Assembly (NCBI RefSeq): GCF_030994125.1
Contig: NZ_CP099918.1
Span: forward strand, 434,001 to 498,000
Reading direction: 5' to 3'
Source: Pseudoalteromonas xiamenensis
GTDB taxonomy: Bacteria > Pseudomonadota > Gammaproteobacteria > Enterobacterales > Alteromonadaceae
Length of the DNA stretch: 64,000 bases
Below are positions 45,532 through 56,037 of the stretch, one piece after another. The stretch's first letter is position 1, and every line of letters starts with the position of its first letter. A program made the translations under genes and the position numbers. Below the pieces are notes generated by a model that saw only the letters and a program-made list of their open reading frames with translations, did not search any database and was not told the origin of the DNA.

Positions 45532-45566
45532 AAAAGCCTACACTAATGAGTGTGGGCTTTTCTTTC
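45532..45566 (+). terminator. katG terminator
   Basis: AAAGCCTACACT and AGTGTGGGCTTT pair around an AATG loop, followed by TCTTTCTCTT. Confidence 0.85.
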
Positions 45567-45688
45567 TCTTCTATATTTACCGCGCATCACCTTCCATCAA
45601 CCGCGAAGTTCGATATCAAAGCATCTGCGTTGAAACTTGCTTTATGCACATGTCCCGCGCCTCCGCAGACGAAGCGCCTTTAATACAG

Positions 45689-46285
45689 AGATCAGATTTT
45701 TACTAAGCACTCGCGTTTTTGGATTCAATCAGCCCGTACCTTGCCTGATATTGTACTTTCAAGTTAGTAAAAAAGTGATCTGTAGAACCTATTCCGTCCC
45801 TGATTACGTCTTCGCCCCCCATTTTTCCCAATGACGTGCCCAAATTGAGCCTCCGGAACCAATTAATGTTAGTAAAATTGTGATCTGGCACCTCCACACA
45901 ATTGGTGATTTGGGCTAAATAACCCGAAGACGTCAACAGAGATCACTTTTTTACTAACTTGATAGTCTGTCTAGTTAGTAAAAAAGTGATCTCATCATTC
46001 GATAACGTCTAGAGACACCGTCGTTACTCACTTGCAGCAAGCTCAAAGATTACATTTGTAACTAACGAGGTAAGAGAGATTAATAATTTTAATACCATTT
46101 TATTTATATTTATCAGTATGTTGAACGAACCTATCGTCAGATCACTTTTTTACCAACTAGGCTGGCAACGTTAGTAAAATTTTGTACTGTAAACCCCCTT
46201 TACAGTAACTAGTTAAATTCTCTCAATTTTTTCCATGCTATCTGTACGAGCCCATGAATACTAGCCAGAGCAAAATTTTACTAAC
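45689..46285. repeat. Array of eight 19-bp repeats in alternating orientation
   Basis: The motif GTTAGTAAAAAAGTGATCT occurs exactly or nearly so at 45763-45781 (+), 45868-45886 (+), 45940-45958 (-), 45974-45992 (+), 46139-46157 (-), 46170-46188 (+, diverged) and 46267-46285 (-, diverged). A weak copy lies at 45689-45707 (-). Copies at 45763 and 45940 are perfect inverted repeats enclosing 196 bp. Copies at 45940 and 45974 are also perfect inverted repeats, 15 bp apart. No gene lies between them. They may be ends of small non-autonomous transposable elements inserted side by side, or a regulatory hairpin cluster. Confidence 0.75.
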
Positions 46286-46398
46286 TGAGCACGCTTATCT
46301 AGATATGCTGTCACTCCAACGCAAAGCCATTGCACTTTTCCCTCGAATCCATACACTTCACTTTCAACACCCAAATCATAATAACAAAGAGAAATTGC

Positions 46399-48564
46399 AT
46401 GAAACTTCGTATGACTTTCCTTTCTGCAGCGATTGTTGCTGCGCTTGCTGGATGCAGCCAAGCTCCAGTGGAATCTCAGCAAACGGCTAACACTACAACA
46501 GAGCAAGTACAAACCGTTGAGAACGTATTATTAGAACCATTTAAAGGCCCGTATCAAGGTGTACCTCAGTTCGATAAAATGGACTTGAACCTACTCAAAC
46601 CTGCGCTTGAAACCGCGATGGCGGAAAACTTAGCTGAAATCGACAAAATCGCGAATAACAGTGAAGCACCAAATTTTGAAAACACCATTGCCGAACTAGA
46701 ACGTGCAGGTAAAACTCTGGATCGTGTTTTTACCTACTATGGTATTTGGTCTTCGAATGTATCTAGCCCTGAGTTCCGTGAAATTCGAGGCGAAATGGCC
46801 CCGAAACTCGCGGCATTCAATTCTAAAATCACGCAAAATGAAACACTTTTCTCACGCATCAAAACGGTATACGAAAGTGATGAGTTCAAGTCACTAACGC
46901 CAGAGCAACAACGCGTCACTTGGCTTACTTATAACGGCTATGCGCGTAATGGTGCAACGCTGCAAGGCGACGCCAAAAAACGTTACGCTGAAATAAACCA
47001 AGAGCTTGCGACACTGCATGCGAAATTCTCAAGTAATGTTTTAGCCGATGAGGAAAACTACGTTGTTTATTTAACGAAAGAGCAGTTATCGGGTCTTCCT
47101 GAGTCCTTCATTGAATCGGCTGCGGCTGCAGCATCCGAGCGTGAACACGCGGGTATGTACGCGATTACCAATTCACGTTCATCGATGGATCCGTTTTTAA
47201 CCTACTCAACTGAGCGTGAACTGCGTGAAAAAGTATGGCGTAATTACTACGACCGAGGCAATAACGGGGATGAATTTGATAACAATGCCGTTATTAAACA
47301 AATCCTTACACTTCGCAACGAACGCGTTAAATTACTGGGTTACGAAAACTATGCACAGTGGCGTTTAGAAGATCGTATGGCAAAAACGCCAGAAAATGCG
47401 ATGGGTCTGATGAACAAAGTCTGGCCAGCAGCCATTGCTCGCGTTAAAGAGGAAGTCGCTGATATGCAAGCGATTGCCGATAAAGAAGGCGCAAACATTA
47501 AGATTGAACCGTGGGACTACCGTTTCTATTCAGAGAAAGTGCGTAAGGATAAATACGATCTCGATTCAAATGAAGTGAAGCAGTACTTACAGCTAGATAA
47601 ATTACGCGAAGCGATGTTCTATGTCGCTGGTCGTCTTTTTAACTTTGAATTTACTGAAGTACCAGCGGGTAAAGTGCCAGTATTCCACGAAGACGTGAAA
47701 GTATGGGAAGTGAAAGACAAAACCACGGGCAAACACATCGGCCTTTGGTATCTCGACCCGTTCGCGCGCAAAGGCAAACGTTCTGGGGCTTGGGCTACAA
47801 CCTACCGAAGCTATACTACGTTTGACGGTGAAACCAATGTGTTAAGTTCAAACAACTCAAACTTCGTGAAAGGCGCAGAAGGAAAACCAACATTGATTTC
47901 TTGGTCTGATGCGGAAACGTACTTCCATGAATTTGGTCACGCACTTCATTTCCTGTCAGCAGACGTCGTTTACCCAACTTCACACTCAGGCGTTCGTGAC
48001 TATACCGAGTTCCAATCTCAGTTGCTTGAGCGTTGGTTGTTAACGGATGAAGTGATCAGCCAGTTCTTGGTTCACCATGAAACCGGCAAACCAATGCCGG
48101 CTGAACTAGTTCAAAAAATTAAGAACTCAGCCACGTTCAACCAAGGTTTTGGTACAACGGAATACATGGCTTCTGCGATTATGGACTTGTTGTACCATAC
48201 AACTGATCCTGCGAAGATTGAGCCACAGAAATTTGAGAAAGAACAGTTAACTAAACTCGGAATGCCAAGTGAAGTTGTCATGCGCCACCGCAGCACACAC
48301 TTCGGCCATATTTTCTCTGGCGAAGGATACTCAGCGGGATATTACGGTTATTTATGGGCTGAAGTACTTACTTCGGATGCGGCAGAAGCCTTCGCGAGTG
48401 CTCCAGGTGGTTTCTATGACAAAGACGTATCGGCTCGTCTTGTAAAGTATCTATTCTCAGTACGCAACGCGATGGATCCTGCAGAAGCGTATCGCCTATT
48501 CCGCGGCCGTGATGCAGAAGTGAATGCGTTAATGCGTGACCGTGGTTTTCCTGTAACGGAATAA
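46399..48564 (+). CDS. dcp: M3 family metallopeptidase (peptidyl-dipeptidase Dcp-like) lipoprotein
   Basis: The start at ATG 46399 gives 721 residues with a lipobox LAGC (residue about 20); upstream in-frame ATGs lack ribosome sites. The catalytic HEFGH motif (TYFHEFGHALHFLSADV) and the M3 C-terminal blocks (FGHIFSGEGYSAGYYGYLWAEV) are intact. The E. coli homologue removes dipeptides from peptide C-termini. The lipid anchor suggests that it works in the periplasm or at the surface on imported peptides. Confidence 0.9.
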   Translation: MKLRMTFLSAAIVAALAGCSQAPVESQQTANTTTEQVQTVENVLLEPFKGPYQGVPQFDKMDLNLLKPALETAMAENLAEIDKIANNSEAPNFENTIAELERAGKTLDRVFTYYGIWSSNVSSPEFREIRGEMAPKLAAFNSKITQNETLFSRIKTVYESDEFKSLTPEQQRVTWLTYNGYARNGATLQGDAKKRYAEINQELATLHAKFSSNVLADEENYVVYLTKEQLSGLPESFIESAAAAASEREHAGMYAITNSRSSMDPFLTYSTERELREKVWRNYYDRGNNGDEFDNNAVIKQILTLRNERVKLLGYENYAQWRLEDRMAKTPENAMGLMNKVWPAAIARVKEEVADMQAIADKEGANIKIEPWDYRFYSEKVRKDKYDLDSNEVKQYLQLDKLREAMFYVAGRLFNFEFTEVPAGKVPVFHEDVKVWEVKDKTTGKHIGLWYLDPFARKGKRSGAWATTYRSYTTFDGETNVLSSNNSNFVKGAEGKPTLISWSDAETYFHEFGHALHFLSADVVYPTSHSGVRDYTEFQSQLLERWLLTDEVISQFLVHHETGKPMPAELVQKIKNSATFNQGFGTTEYMASAIMDLLYHTTDPAKIEPQKFEKEQLTKLGMPSEVVMRHRSTHFGHIFSGEGYSAGYYGYLWAEVLTSDAAEAFASAPGGFYDKDVSARLVKYLFSVRNAMDPAEAYRLFRGRDAEVNALMRDRGFPVTE

Positions 48565-48610
48565 TAAACGGCTTATGGTGTGCGAGGTCGCACCGTTTTC
48601 GCAACGTTCA

Positions 48611-48649
48611 AAAAAAGAGGTGCTTGATTCAATCAAGCACCTCTTTTTT
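48611..48649. terminator. Bidirectional terminator between dcp and fghA
   Basis: A perfect 27-base palindrome (GAGGTGCTTGATT-C-AATCAAGCACCTC) is flanked by six A and six T, so it can end transcripts from both sides. Confidence 0.95.
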
Positions 48650-48694
48650 CTCTTTTACAAATCGCCAACCAACACGGGCTTGATTAAGGCCAAT

Positions 48695-49534
48695 TTAATC
48701 AAACAAGTATTCCGCGTGAAAACGTAAATGATCTTCGATAAAACTCGCAATAAAATAATAGCTATGGTCATAACCTGCATGCAAGCGTAGCTCAAATCGT
48801 CCGCTGTACGACTCAGCTGCAGCCTCCAACGCCAATGGTTTAAGCTGTTCAATCAAAAATGGATCGGATTCACCTTGGTCAACTAAAATTGGCGTTTCAC
48901 CCGTTGATTGAGACAGCAACATGCTGGCGTCATGCTCTTTCCAACGCGTTACGTTATTCCCAAAATAGGCAGTGAACGCCTTTTGCCCCCACGGGCATTG
49001 TGTAGGATTACTAATTGGGCTGAATGCCGAAATAGAACGGTATTGCTGCGTGTTTTTAAGTCCAAGCGTTAACGCACCATGCCCCCCCATGCTATGCCCT
49101 GAAATTGATGCCACCGCCGACACGGGAAAATGTGTTTGGATAAGCGATGGCAATTCCTCTGTCACATAATCATACATGTGGAAATGTTCAGACCATGGCG
49201 CCTCAGTAGCATTCACGTAAAACCCAGCCCCTTGCCCAAGATCATAACCGTCATCGTTTGCAACCGCATCACCACGCGGACTGGTGTCCATCGCGACAAT
49301 CGCGATTCCAAGCTCGGCTGCCACGCGAAAGGCTCCCGCTTTTTGCATGAAATTTTCGTCGGTACACGTCAGTCCTGATAACCAATACAGTACAGGAACG
49401 TTGTTCGCATCCGTTGCTTGAGGTGGTAAAAAAATAGCAAATCGCATCGCACAATTAAGCACCTTGGAATAATGCGTATATTGCTTATGCCAACCACCAA
49501 ATACTTTGTTTTGACTTATATTTTCTATTGTCAT
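48695..49534 (-). CDS. fghA: S-formylglutathione hydrolase
   Basis: The 279-residue esterase has the nucleophile elbow GHSMGGHG (Ser148), acid in DQGESDPF and His in HAGYDHSYYF. LSGLTCTDENF is diagnostic of the family. It splits S-formylglutathione into formate and glutathione, the second step of formaldehyde removal. It lies 56 bp after the dehydrogenase gene in the same operon. Confidence 0.95.
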   Translation of the reverse strand: MTIENISQNKVFGGWHKQYTHYSKVLNCAMRFAIFLPPQATDANNVPVLYWLSGLTCTDENFMQKAGAFRVAAELGIAIVAMDTSPRGDAVANDDGYDLGQGAGFYVNATEAPWSEHFHMYDYVTEELPSLIQTHFPVSAVASISGHSMGGHGALTLGLKNTQQYRSISAFSPISNPTQCPWGQKAFTAYFGNNVTRWKEHDASMLLSQSTGETPILVDQGESDPFLIEQLKPLALEAAAESYSGRFELRLHAGYDHSYYFIASFIEDHLRFHAEYLFD

Positions 49535-49590
49535 AGTAACCTAAAAACGCAGCAAAAAGGCTGCTGCGCTTTCTCCATCAATGTAGTGAG

Positions 49591-50751
<1,161 letters not shown>

Positions 50752-50858
50752 CTACCAATAAGAATTTTTACGCTTTCAAGTATAGCTATTTCACATTTAT
50801 TGATAATATGGCGATATTGAAAATTATTTTTACGTATACGTAATAATGGCGTGTTGAA

Positions 50859-51740
50859 ATGGCAAATTGGGAAGGTGTGAGTGAATTTGTCGCGGTGGCA
50901 GAATCAAGCAGTTTTACGCAAGCTGCAAAGAAATTAAATACATCTGTAGCTCAAATAAGTCGTAAAGTGGGTACATTGGAGGAGCGACTTGCCGTAAAGT
51001 TGCTTAATCGCACCACACGGAAAGTCACGTTAACCGAAGCGGGTATGCTGTACTATCAGAAGTGCAAGCACTTGGTCGATGGCCTTGAACTCGCAGAACT
51101 CACCGTTACGCAAATGCAAACAGCGCCTAAAGGTTTAGTTAAAGTCACAGCGCCTGTAACGTATGGTGAAAAACACCTTGCACCGTTACTCAATCAATTT
51201 TTGCAGCTTCACCCACAAGTGGATCTTGAGCTTATCCTAACCAATCAACGCCTTGATCTAATCGAATCCGGCATCGACATCGCCGTTCGACTGGGTAAGC
51301 TTGCAGACTCCAGTTTAATTGCAAAACGCCTTTCGAGCCGCCAATTGTACGTGTGCGCGAGCCCAGAATACCTCGCGCACTATGGCGAACCCCATACGCT
51401 GTCGGAGTTAGCACATCACCAATGTTTAAGTGGTACGATTGATTATTGGCGCTTTGATGAAGCTGGCAAAGAAAAGTCGCTACGCATTTCCGGCAGAATA
51501 AAGTGCAACAGTGGGTTCGCACTACGCGACGCCGCAATTCGCGGCTTAGGCCTAATCCAATTACCGGATTACTACATTCAAGAGGACTTAAATAACGGTC
51601 AACTCATCGAAATTTTGCGCCCCTACCGCGCAAAACTCGAAGGCATTTGGGCACTGTACCCTGAAAACCGCAACCTTTCGCCAAAAGTCCGTCTACTCAT
51701 TGATTTTTTAGCTGAGCAATTACGTAACGAAGGATTCTGA
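50859..51740 (+). CDS. LysR family transcriptional regulator
   Basis: The 293-residue protein has the LysR HTH (SSFTQAAKKLNTSVAQISRKVGTLEERLAVKLLNRTTRKVTLTEAG segmented over residues 15-60) and an effector-binding domain. It is divergent from frmA, the standard arrangement for a LysR activator of formaldehyde detoxification genes in many proteobacteria. Confidence 0.9.
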   Translation: MANWEGVSEFVAVAESSSFTQAAKKLNTSVAQISRKVGTLEERLAVKLLNRTTRKVTLTEAGMLYYQKCKHLVDGLELAELTVTQMQTAPKGLVKVTAPVTYGEKHLAPLLNQFLQLHPQVDLELILTNQRLDLIESGIDIAVRLGKLADSSLIAKRLSSRQLYVCASPEYLAHYGEPHTLSELAHHQCLSGTIDYWRFDEAGKEKSLRISGRIKCNSGFALRDAAIRGLGLIQLPDYYIQEDLNNGQLIEILRPYRAKLEGIWALYPENRNLSPKVRLLIDFLAEQLRNEGF

Positions 51741-51864
51741 AATTTGCGGTGATATCCTCTGAATCGACATTCTTTTACCGCACATTCATCGCTCTACGCG
51801 GTTCTAATTTAAATCACTCTGTGGTACGTTTCTGAAAACGGTCAAACAATAACAAAGAGAAATA

Positions 51865-52905
51865 ATGAGATCGCTCCAACCTTTCACCTTCGGCTTACTG
51901 TTTAGCCTGACAAGCCTGAATGTTTACGCACAGAAAAATGTTGGCTGGGAAGCCATGGTAGACTTAGCTTCCCAATTCAGTAATCGTGTTGGCGGTACGG
52001 AAGAAGAAGCAAAAGCAGCTCAGTGGCTAGTAAAACAATACCAAGCATTGGGTTATCAAGCACAAGTAGACGAATTTCAATTCCAGCTCGGAGAAAAAAC
52101 ACTCACCACACGCAATCTCGAAATTGAGATTACAGGTCAATCCGACGATGTGCTGATCATTGGTGCTCATTATGATGCCGTACCTAGCCGCGAAGGTTCA
52201 AGTGGCTTTACGGACAACGCATCGGGTGCCGCAACCTTATTAGGTATTGCACATAATTTAGTGGGGAAGCAGCCATATTACACAGTTCGATTGGTGTCAT
52301 TCGGTGCGGAAGAAATGGGGCTTCACGGGTCGATTCATTACGTCAATGCTAAAGCCGCAAGTCTTACTAAAGTCATTGGTATGATAAACCTCGACACCGT
52401 TATCGGTGGCGACAATCTCTATATTCACAGTGCACATACCGTACCGTATGCGTGTGATCGCTACAATGGTATTGATTTCAATTCGAGCAAAACGTTAAGA
52501 GATGCGCTGCTTGCGGACGCAGCGAACATTAAAACCATCAAATACGGCTTACACCCCAAGACCGTTGATTATCCTGAAGGTGAAACGGGTGAATGGTCAG
52601 ACCATGCGCCTTTTGCATGCCAAGGTATTCCAACAGCATACATCGAAGCGACTAACTTCACACTGCATGGAAAAGACGGGTACGATGGCTATTCACAAAC
52701 GGCGGAATCGAAATTTTGGACATGTTATGACAAAACCAAACTCGGTGCCTGTGACAGAAAGGACGAAAAGAAATGGGGCCAAATTTGGCATACCCAATAC
52801 GATTCGCAGGCACAAATGATTGGGGAATTAAAAGAAAAAATTACCACCCAGTTCGACGCAAATGTCGAGTTACTTTCAAATTACGTGCTTAAGAAATCAC
52901 TTTAG
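51865..52905 (+). CDS. Secreted M28 family zinc aminopeptidase
   Basis: The 346-residue protein has a signal peptide (FTFGLLFSLTSLNVYAQ). The two-zinc site is visible in order: GAHYDAVPS, FTDNASGAA, FGAEEMGLHG, INLDTV and SDHAPF. Two cysteine pairs toward the C-terminus fit an exported enzyme. It probably trims peptides in the periplasm or medium. It is convergent with the nitronate monooxygenase gene. Confidence 0.9.
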   Translation: MRSLQPFTFGLLFSLTSLNVYAQKNVGWEAMVDLASQFSNRVGGTEEEAKAAQWLVKQYQALGYQAQVDEFQFQLGEKTLTTRNLEIEITGQSDDVLIIGAHYDAVPSREGSSGFTDNASGAATLLGIAHNLVGKQPYYTVRLVSFGAEEMGLHGSIHYVNAKAASLTKVIGMINLDTVIGGDNLYIHSAHTVPYACDRYNGIDFNSSKTLRDALLADAANIKTIKYGLHPKTVDYPEGETGEWSDHAPFACQGIPTAYIEATNFTLHGKDGYDGYSQTAESKFWTCYDKTKLGACDRKDEKKWGQIWHTQYDSQAQMIGELKEKITTQFDANVELLSNYVLKKSL

Positions 52906-52921
52906 CGAAAGTCACATTGTG

Positions 52922-52948
52922 GATCGTCTCAGTTTCACGGAGACGATC
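52922..52948. terminator. Hairpin between convergent genes
   Basis: GATCGTCTC and GAGACGATC form a 9-bp stem in the gap between the M28 and nitronate monooxygenase genes. T-runs are weak on both sides, so function as a terminator is uncertain. Confidence 0.5.
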
Positions 52949-52972
52949 TCGTCTTGCAAACGTGTTTAGCAC

Positions 52973-54010
52973 TCAGTCCACCAGCGAGAGTGTGAGTTCA
53001 GCAGCCGACACCTCTTTGCACCCTGTAGTATTCTGACCACACCAAAGTGGTGAGAAATCGTCTAACCCGCGCAGTTCAGCAACGCTACGAAGCTGAGCCA
53101 TTTCAATCGATGCATAAGGGAACGACGGCGCAAGTTCACTCATAAAACCTAATTCGACCATTGCTCTATTCACAATACCTCGAGCGGGTTTCCCAGAAAA
53201 AACATTCGTGAGAGCAGTGTGTGACGCTCTTGAACTTTTAATCGCGGCTCTGTGTAACTTAGAAGTAAGTGCTTCTTTACATAGCAAGTAGGCTGTACCA
53301 ACTTGTACTGCTGACGCACCCAAAGCTAATGCCGATTTAACCGTGTTACGGTCCACAATGCCACCTGCCGCAATCACGGGAACACTGACTTTATCTACAA
53401 TTTGCGAGACAAGGCTAATCATACTGAGCTGTGATGTAATGTCATTGGTCAAGAACATCCCGCGATGCCCCCCTCCTTCGTTACCTTGTGCAATGATCCC
53501 ATCAACCCCGTTTTTGTCTAACCATAAGGCTTCTTCCACGGTCGTCGCGGATGACACCACTTTTGCCCCCCACGCTTTCACACGCTTGAGAAGGCTCGGT
53601 TCTGGCAAACCAAAATGAAAACTGATAAATGGAGGAGCAAATGCTTCAATAGCATCTGCCACTTCATGACTGAAGGGAACTCGGCTACTGCCTTTCTTGC
53701 TTTCATCAAATTCGCTATCTAACTCGCTGAAAAAAGGGCGTAACCGCGTTTGCCACTGTTTTTGTCGCATTTCGTCAAAGGGCTGGACTGTATGACAAAA
53801 GAAATTCAAATTGTAAGGCTTATTTGTGTTGGCACGCATAAGCTCGAGTTCACTAACGATTTGTTCTGTGCTTAACATGCCACAAGGCAGCGACCCTAAA
53901 CCACCTGCGTTTGATACCGCGATGGCTAGGGCGCTGTTTTGTACACCAGCCATCGGCGCTTGGATCACCGGTAACTCCGTACCGAGTAAGGTTTTGAAAT
54001 TGCTATCCAT
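52973..54010 (-). CDS. Nitronate monooxygenase-like FMN enzyme
   Basis: The 345-residue TIM-barrel protein has family motifs PVIQAPMAGVQNSALAIAVSNAGGLGSLP, IIAQGNEGGGHRG and VPVIAAGGIVD (phosphate-binding for FMN). It oxidises alkyl nitronates or related carbanions with oxygen. It is monocistronic, 100 bp downstream of the end of the exported-protein operon. Confidence 0.9.
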   Translation of the reverse strand: MDSNFKTLLGTELPVIQAPMAGVQNSALAIAVSNAGGLGSLPCGMLSTEQIVSELELMRANTNKPYNLNFFCHTVQPFDEMRQKQWQTRLRPFFSELDSEFDESKKGSSRVPFSHEVADAIEAFAPPFISFHFGLPEPSLLKRVKAWGAKVVSSATTVEEALWLDKNGVDGIIAQGNEGGGHRGMFLTNDITSQLSMISLVSQIVDKVSVPVIAAGGIVDRNTVKSALALGASAVQVGTAYLLCKEALTSKLHRAAIKSSRASHTALTNVFSGKPARGIVNRAMVELGFMSELAPSFPYASIEMAQLRSVAELRGLDDFSPLWCGQNTTGCKEVSAAELTLSLVD

Positions 54011-54110
54011 ATTAATCCTTTAACGATAAAGACTGCGCGAGTTGCAGTCATATAGGACCAATGTACCCCGTTTCACTGTCCATTTACAGTCGATTTATTG
54101 TGTAGGAAGA

Positions 54111-55250
54111 TTAATCCACTGTCGCGATGGCAGCCTCGATACGCGATTCGCACAGTGACGTGCCCGGTAAAGTAGCACAGTAGTCACTCGCAGCAGCGAG
54201 CGTTGTCGATTGATTCTGTCGGCTCTGTAATCGACTATTCAGTGAAGCACGCTCCGTTGTATCGTCTGTGACAGCAACAAATGCTGACAATCGCTCAATC
54301 TCATCCCACACCAGATCTTGATATCCACGTAAGCGAGCGGAGAGTTCTTTGTATCGTGTTGGAATGGCAATCGTCCCAGCATTCGCTAAATCATAATGAC
54401 CCGAATCTTCGTAGCGTTCTACGTCGTATTTAATCACATTGAGGTGTTGATCCGTTAAATCTCGACCATAATCGCCACCATCCAGTAAATACCCAAACAG
54501 TTCATCAGCGAAGGCCATGCACGGTTCTAGATTGTCGGTTTTACAGTGCATAGGACCATGTTGAGTGAGTTGAGCCAACTTTGGAGTCATTCCCCCATCC
54601 GTATTGACCTGAATGGAATATACCGCATTTTTCGTTGCGTCTAAAAATTCTTTTGTCTTGGTAATCGTTTTTTTGAAGAACAGTACCTTAATTTTGATTT
54701 TTGTCTGGAACCACTCGTATTCTTCACGCGTTTTAAAATGAAGTTTAGCCGACACATACAGCTTTGATCCCAATCGAATATTGTGAATAAAACTATTCCC
54801 ACAGCGATTTCTTGCTTGTAATGGATCGTGCTTAAGTAGGTCGCTAAACGCAGGCTTAACCGTTCGGTTTTCGAAATTATAACTGCCTTTTTCATAGCCA
54901 AGTTCAATCACGGACGCTGCACTATTTCTATTCTCGGTCACTCGGCGACGCATTGAAAACTTCACCGAACCACCGAATATCACTAAGTTAATTCCGCCTT
55001 GGACGCTCCCCGCAATGGTATTTATCATGGTATTCGAGTCAAACGCACCTCGATAACTCAATTCGCCCATACTACCACCTTGGAACACCCAATCTCCATC
55101 CAGACACGCTTCTTTCGTGACGCCGTTTTCAAGCTCAAACCCTTGGCCAAGTTGCTCATTTGGTGTACCAAGTGAATAGAAAGATTGACCCCAAGCGAAG
55201 GGCTGAACGAACAAAAGTAGGAAAAGGGCTGCAACGTGTGTTTTAAACAT
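54111..55250 (-). CDS. MACPF/CDC-like exported protein, third paralogue
   Basis: The start ATG at 55250 has a GAGG ribosome site; the frame to 55262 begins with TTG. The 379-residue protein has a signal peptide (VAALFLLLFVQPFAWG). The core reads CGNSFIHNIRLGSKLYVSAKL (residues 150-170), an amphipathic segment, then TDGG (217-220). This parallels the GxxFVSxxxYGxxLxxxL...GG pattern of cholesterol-dependent cytolysins and MACPF proteins. A C-x3-N-x2-P-C motif (HCKTDNLEPC) follows, shared with the two paralogues upstream. Its C-terminal domain differs from theirs. It is the last gene of the operon. The fold is inferred. Confidence 0.6.
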   Translation of the reverse strand: MFKTHVAALFLLLFVQPFAWGQSFYSLGTPNEQLGQGFELENGVTKEACLDGDWVFQGGSMGELSYRGAFDSNTMINTIAGSVQGGINLVIFGGSVKFSMRRRVTENRNSAASVIELGYEKGSYNFENRTVKPAFSDLLKHDPLQARNRCGNSFIHNIRLGSKLYVSAKLHFKTREEYEWFQTKIKIKVLFFKKTITKTKEFLDATKNAVYSIQVNTDGGMTPKLAQLTQHGPMHCKTDNLEPCMAFADELFGYLLDGGDYGRDLTDQHLNVIKYDVERYEDSGHYDLANAGTIAIPTRYKELSARLRGYQDLVWDEIERLSAFVAVTDDTTERASLNSRLQSRQNQSTTLAAASDYCATLPGTSLCESRIEAAIATVD

Positions 55251-55299
55251 AAATGACCTCAAAGCTTCGAAAAGGGGGAGGTTTCCCTCCCGCTTTTGA

Positions 55300-56037
55300 T
55301 TAGTTGTCGAAAGACGTACCGTAGGTAGGAAGTGCGGTTTTACATGGAAGCCAAACCATCAAACCTTTTGCTGGTTCATCTGGGTCTACGAACGTAGGAG
55401 CCCAACCCAAGTTGCGATAACCTAAAGACGTATTGTTGTCTTCAACACCGAAGTTTGCCGTTGCCTCACGCGCGTTTTCACATTTGAAATATTGCGTCAT
55501 GTTGTCAGCAGGAATGTTTAAATCTGCAAGGCTATAGTCCACAATACAATTTACGCCACTTGTGCCACAGGTTGCTAAATAATCATTCCAACTATCCGTA
55601 CAAGCTGTGCCATACGGGTTGTCACGACAAATACGCGCTTGCTCTTCATAGATCCAAGCATTGCCATAGGCTGCGTCTTTTACGCGTTCTGCTTTTGAAC
55701 GCTGCGCTTCAGTCATCCAACTTGCATATTGCGCCAGTACGCCGCGAGCACGATATTCATGGTTTACCGACTTTTTAAATTGGTCTTCAAGCCAAAGGGT
55801 ACGGTACGTAGTTTCAAAACGAATATCACGGTTGCCAGAGTCAAGGCGACGTACATCTAATGAACTCACTTCATAGGGTGTCGCTTTATAACGAACCACG
55901 TTGTAATCCGACAGGCTGTTAAACTGCGCACCAAAATCATTTTTCGCGTAGTTCACTGCTTGCTCAAACAACGTAAAACACGGTTTGTAGTTATCAAGCG
56001 AACACGTAATGATGTTGTTTGGAATGATGTTCAGCAA
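55300..56037 (-). CDS. C-terminal half of the second MACPF/CDC-like paralogue (after frameshift)
   Basis: This frame continues the gene at 56031-56804 in the -1 register. It begins QLLNIIPNNIITC, aligned to QLLSVIPNQLVNC of the intact paralogue at 57666. The CSLDNYKPC motif matches C-x3-N-x2-P-C. The remaining 200 residues are mainly helical with several cysteines (CRDNPYGTAC) and match the paralogue's C-terminal domain. It has no start of its own. Either a one-base loss in a G run broke the gene, or the ribosome shifts frame there. Confidence 0.65.
   Translation of the reverse strand: MLNIIPNNIITCSLDNYKPCFTLFEQAVNYAKNDFGAQFNSLSDYNVVRYKATPYEVSSLDVRRLDSGNRDIRFETTYRTLWLEDQFKKSVNHEYRARGVLAQYASWMTEAQRSKAERVKDAAYGNAWIYEEQARICRDNPYGTACTDSWNDYLATCGTSGVNCIVDYSLADLNIPADNMTQYFKCENAREATANFGVEDNNTSLGYRNLGWAPTFVDPDEPAKGLMVWLPCKTALPTYGTSFDN

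Noticed and set aside
45689..46285. CRISPR array from the repeated 19-bp motif
   Set aside because: Copies alternate in orientation and spacing ranges from about 12 to 147 bp; no cas genes are nearby.
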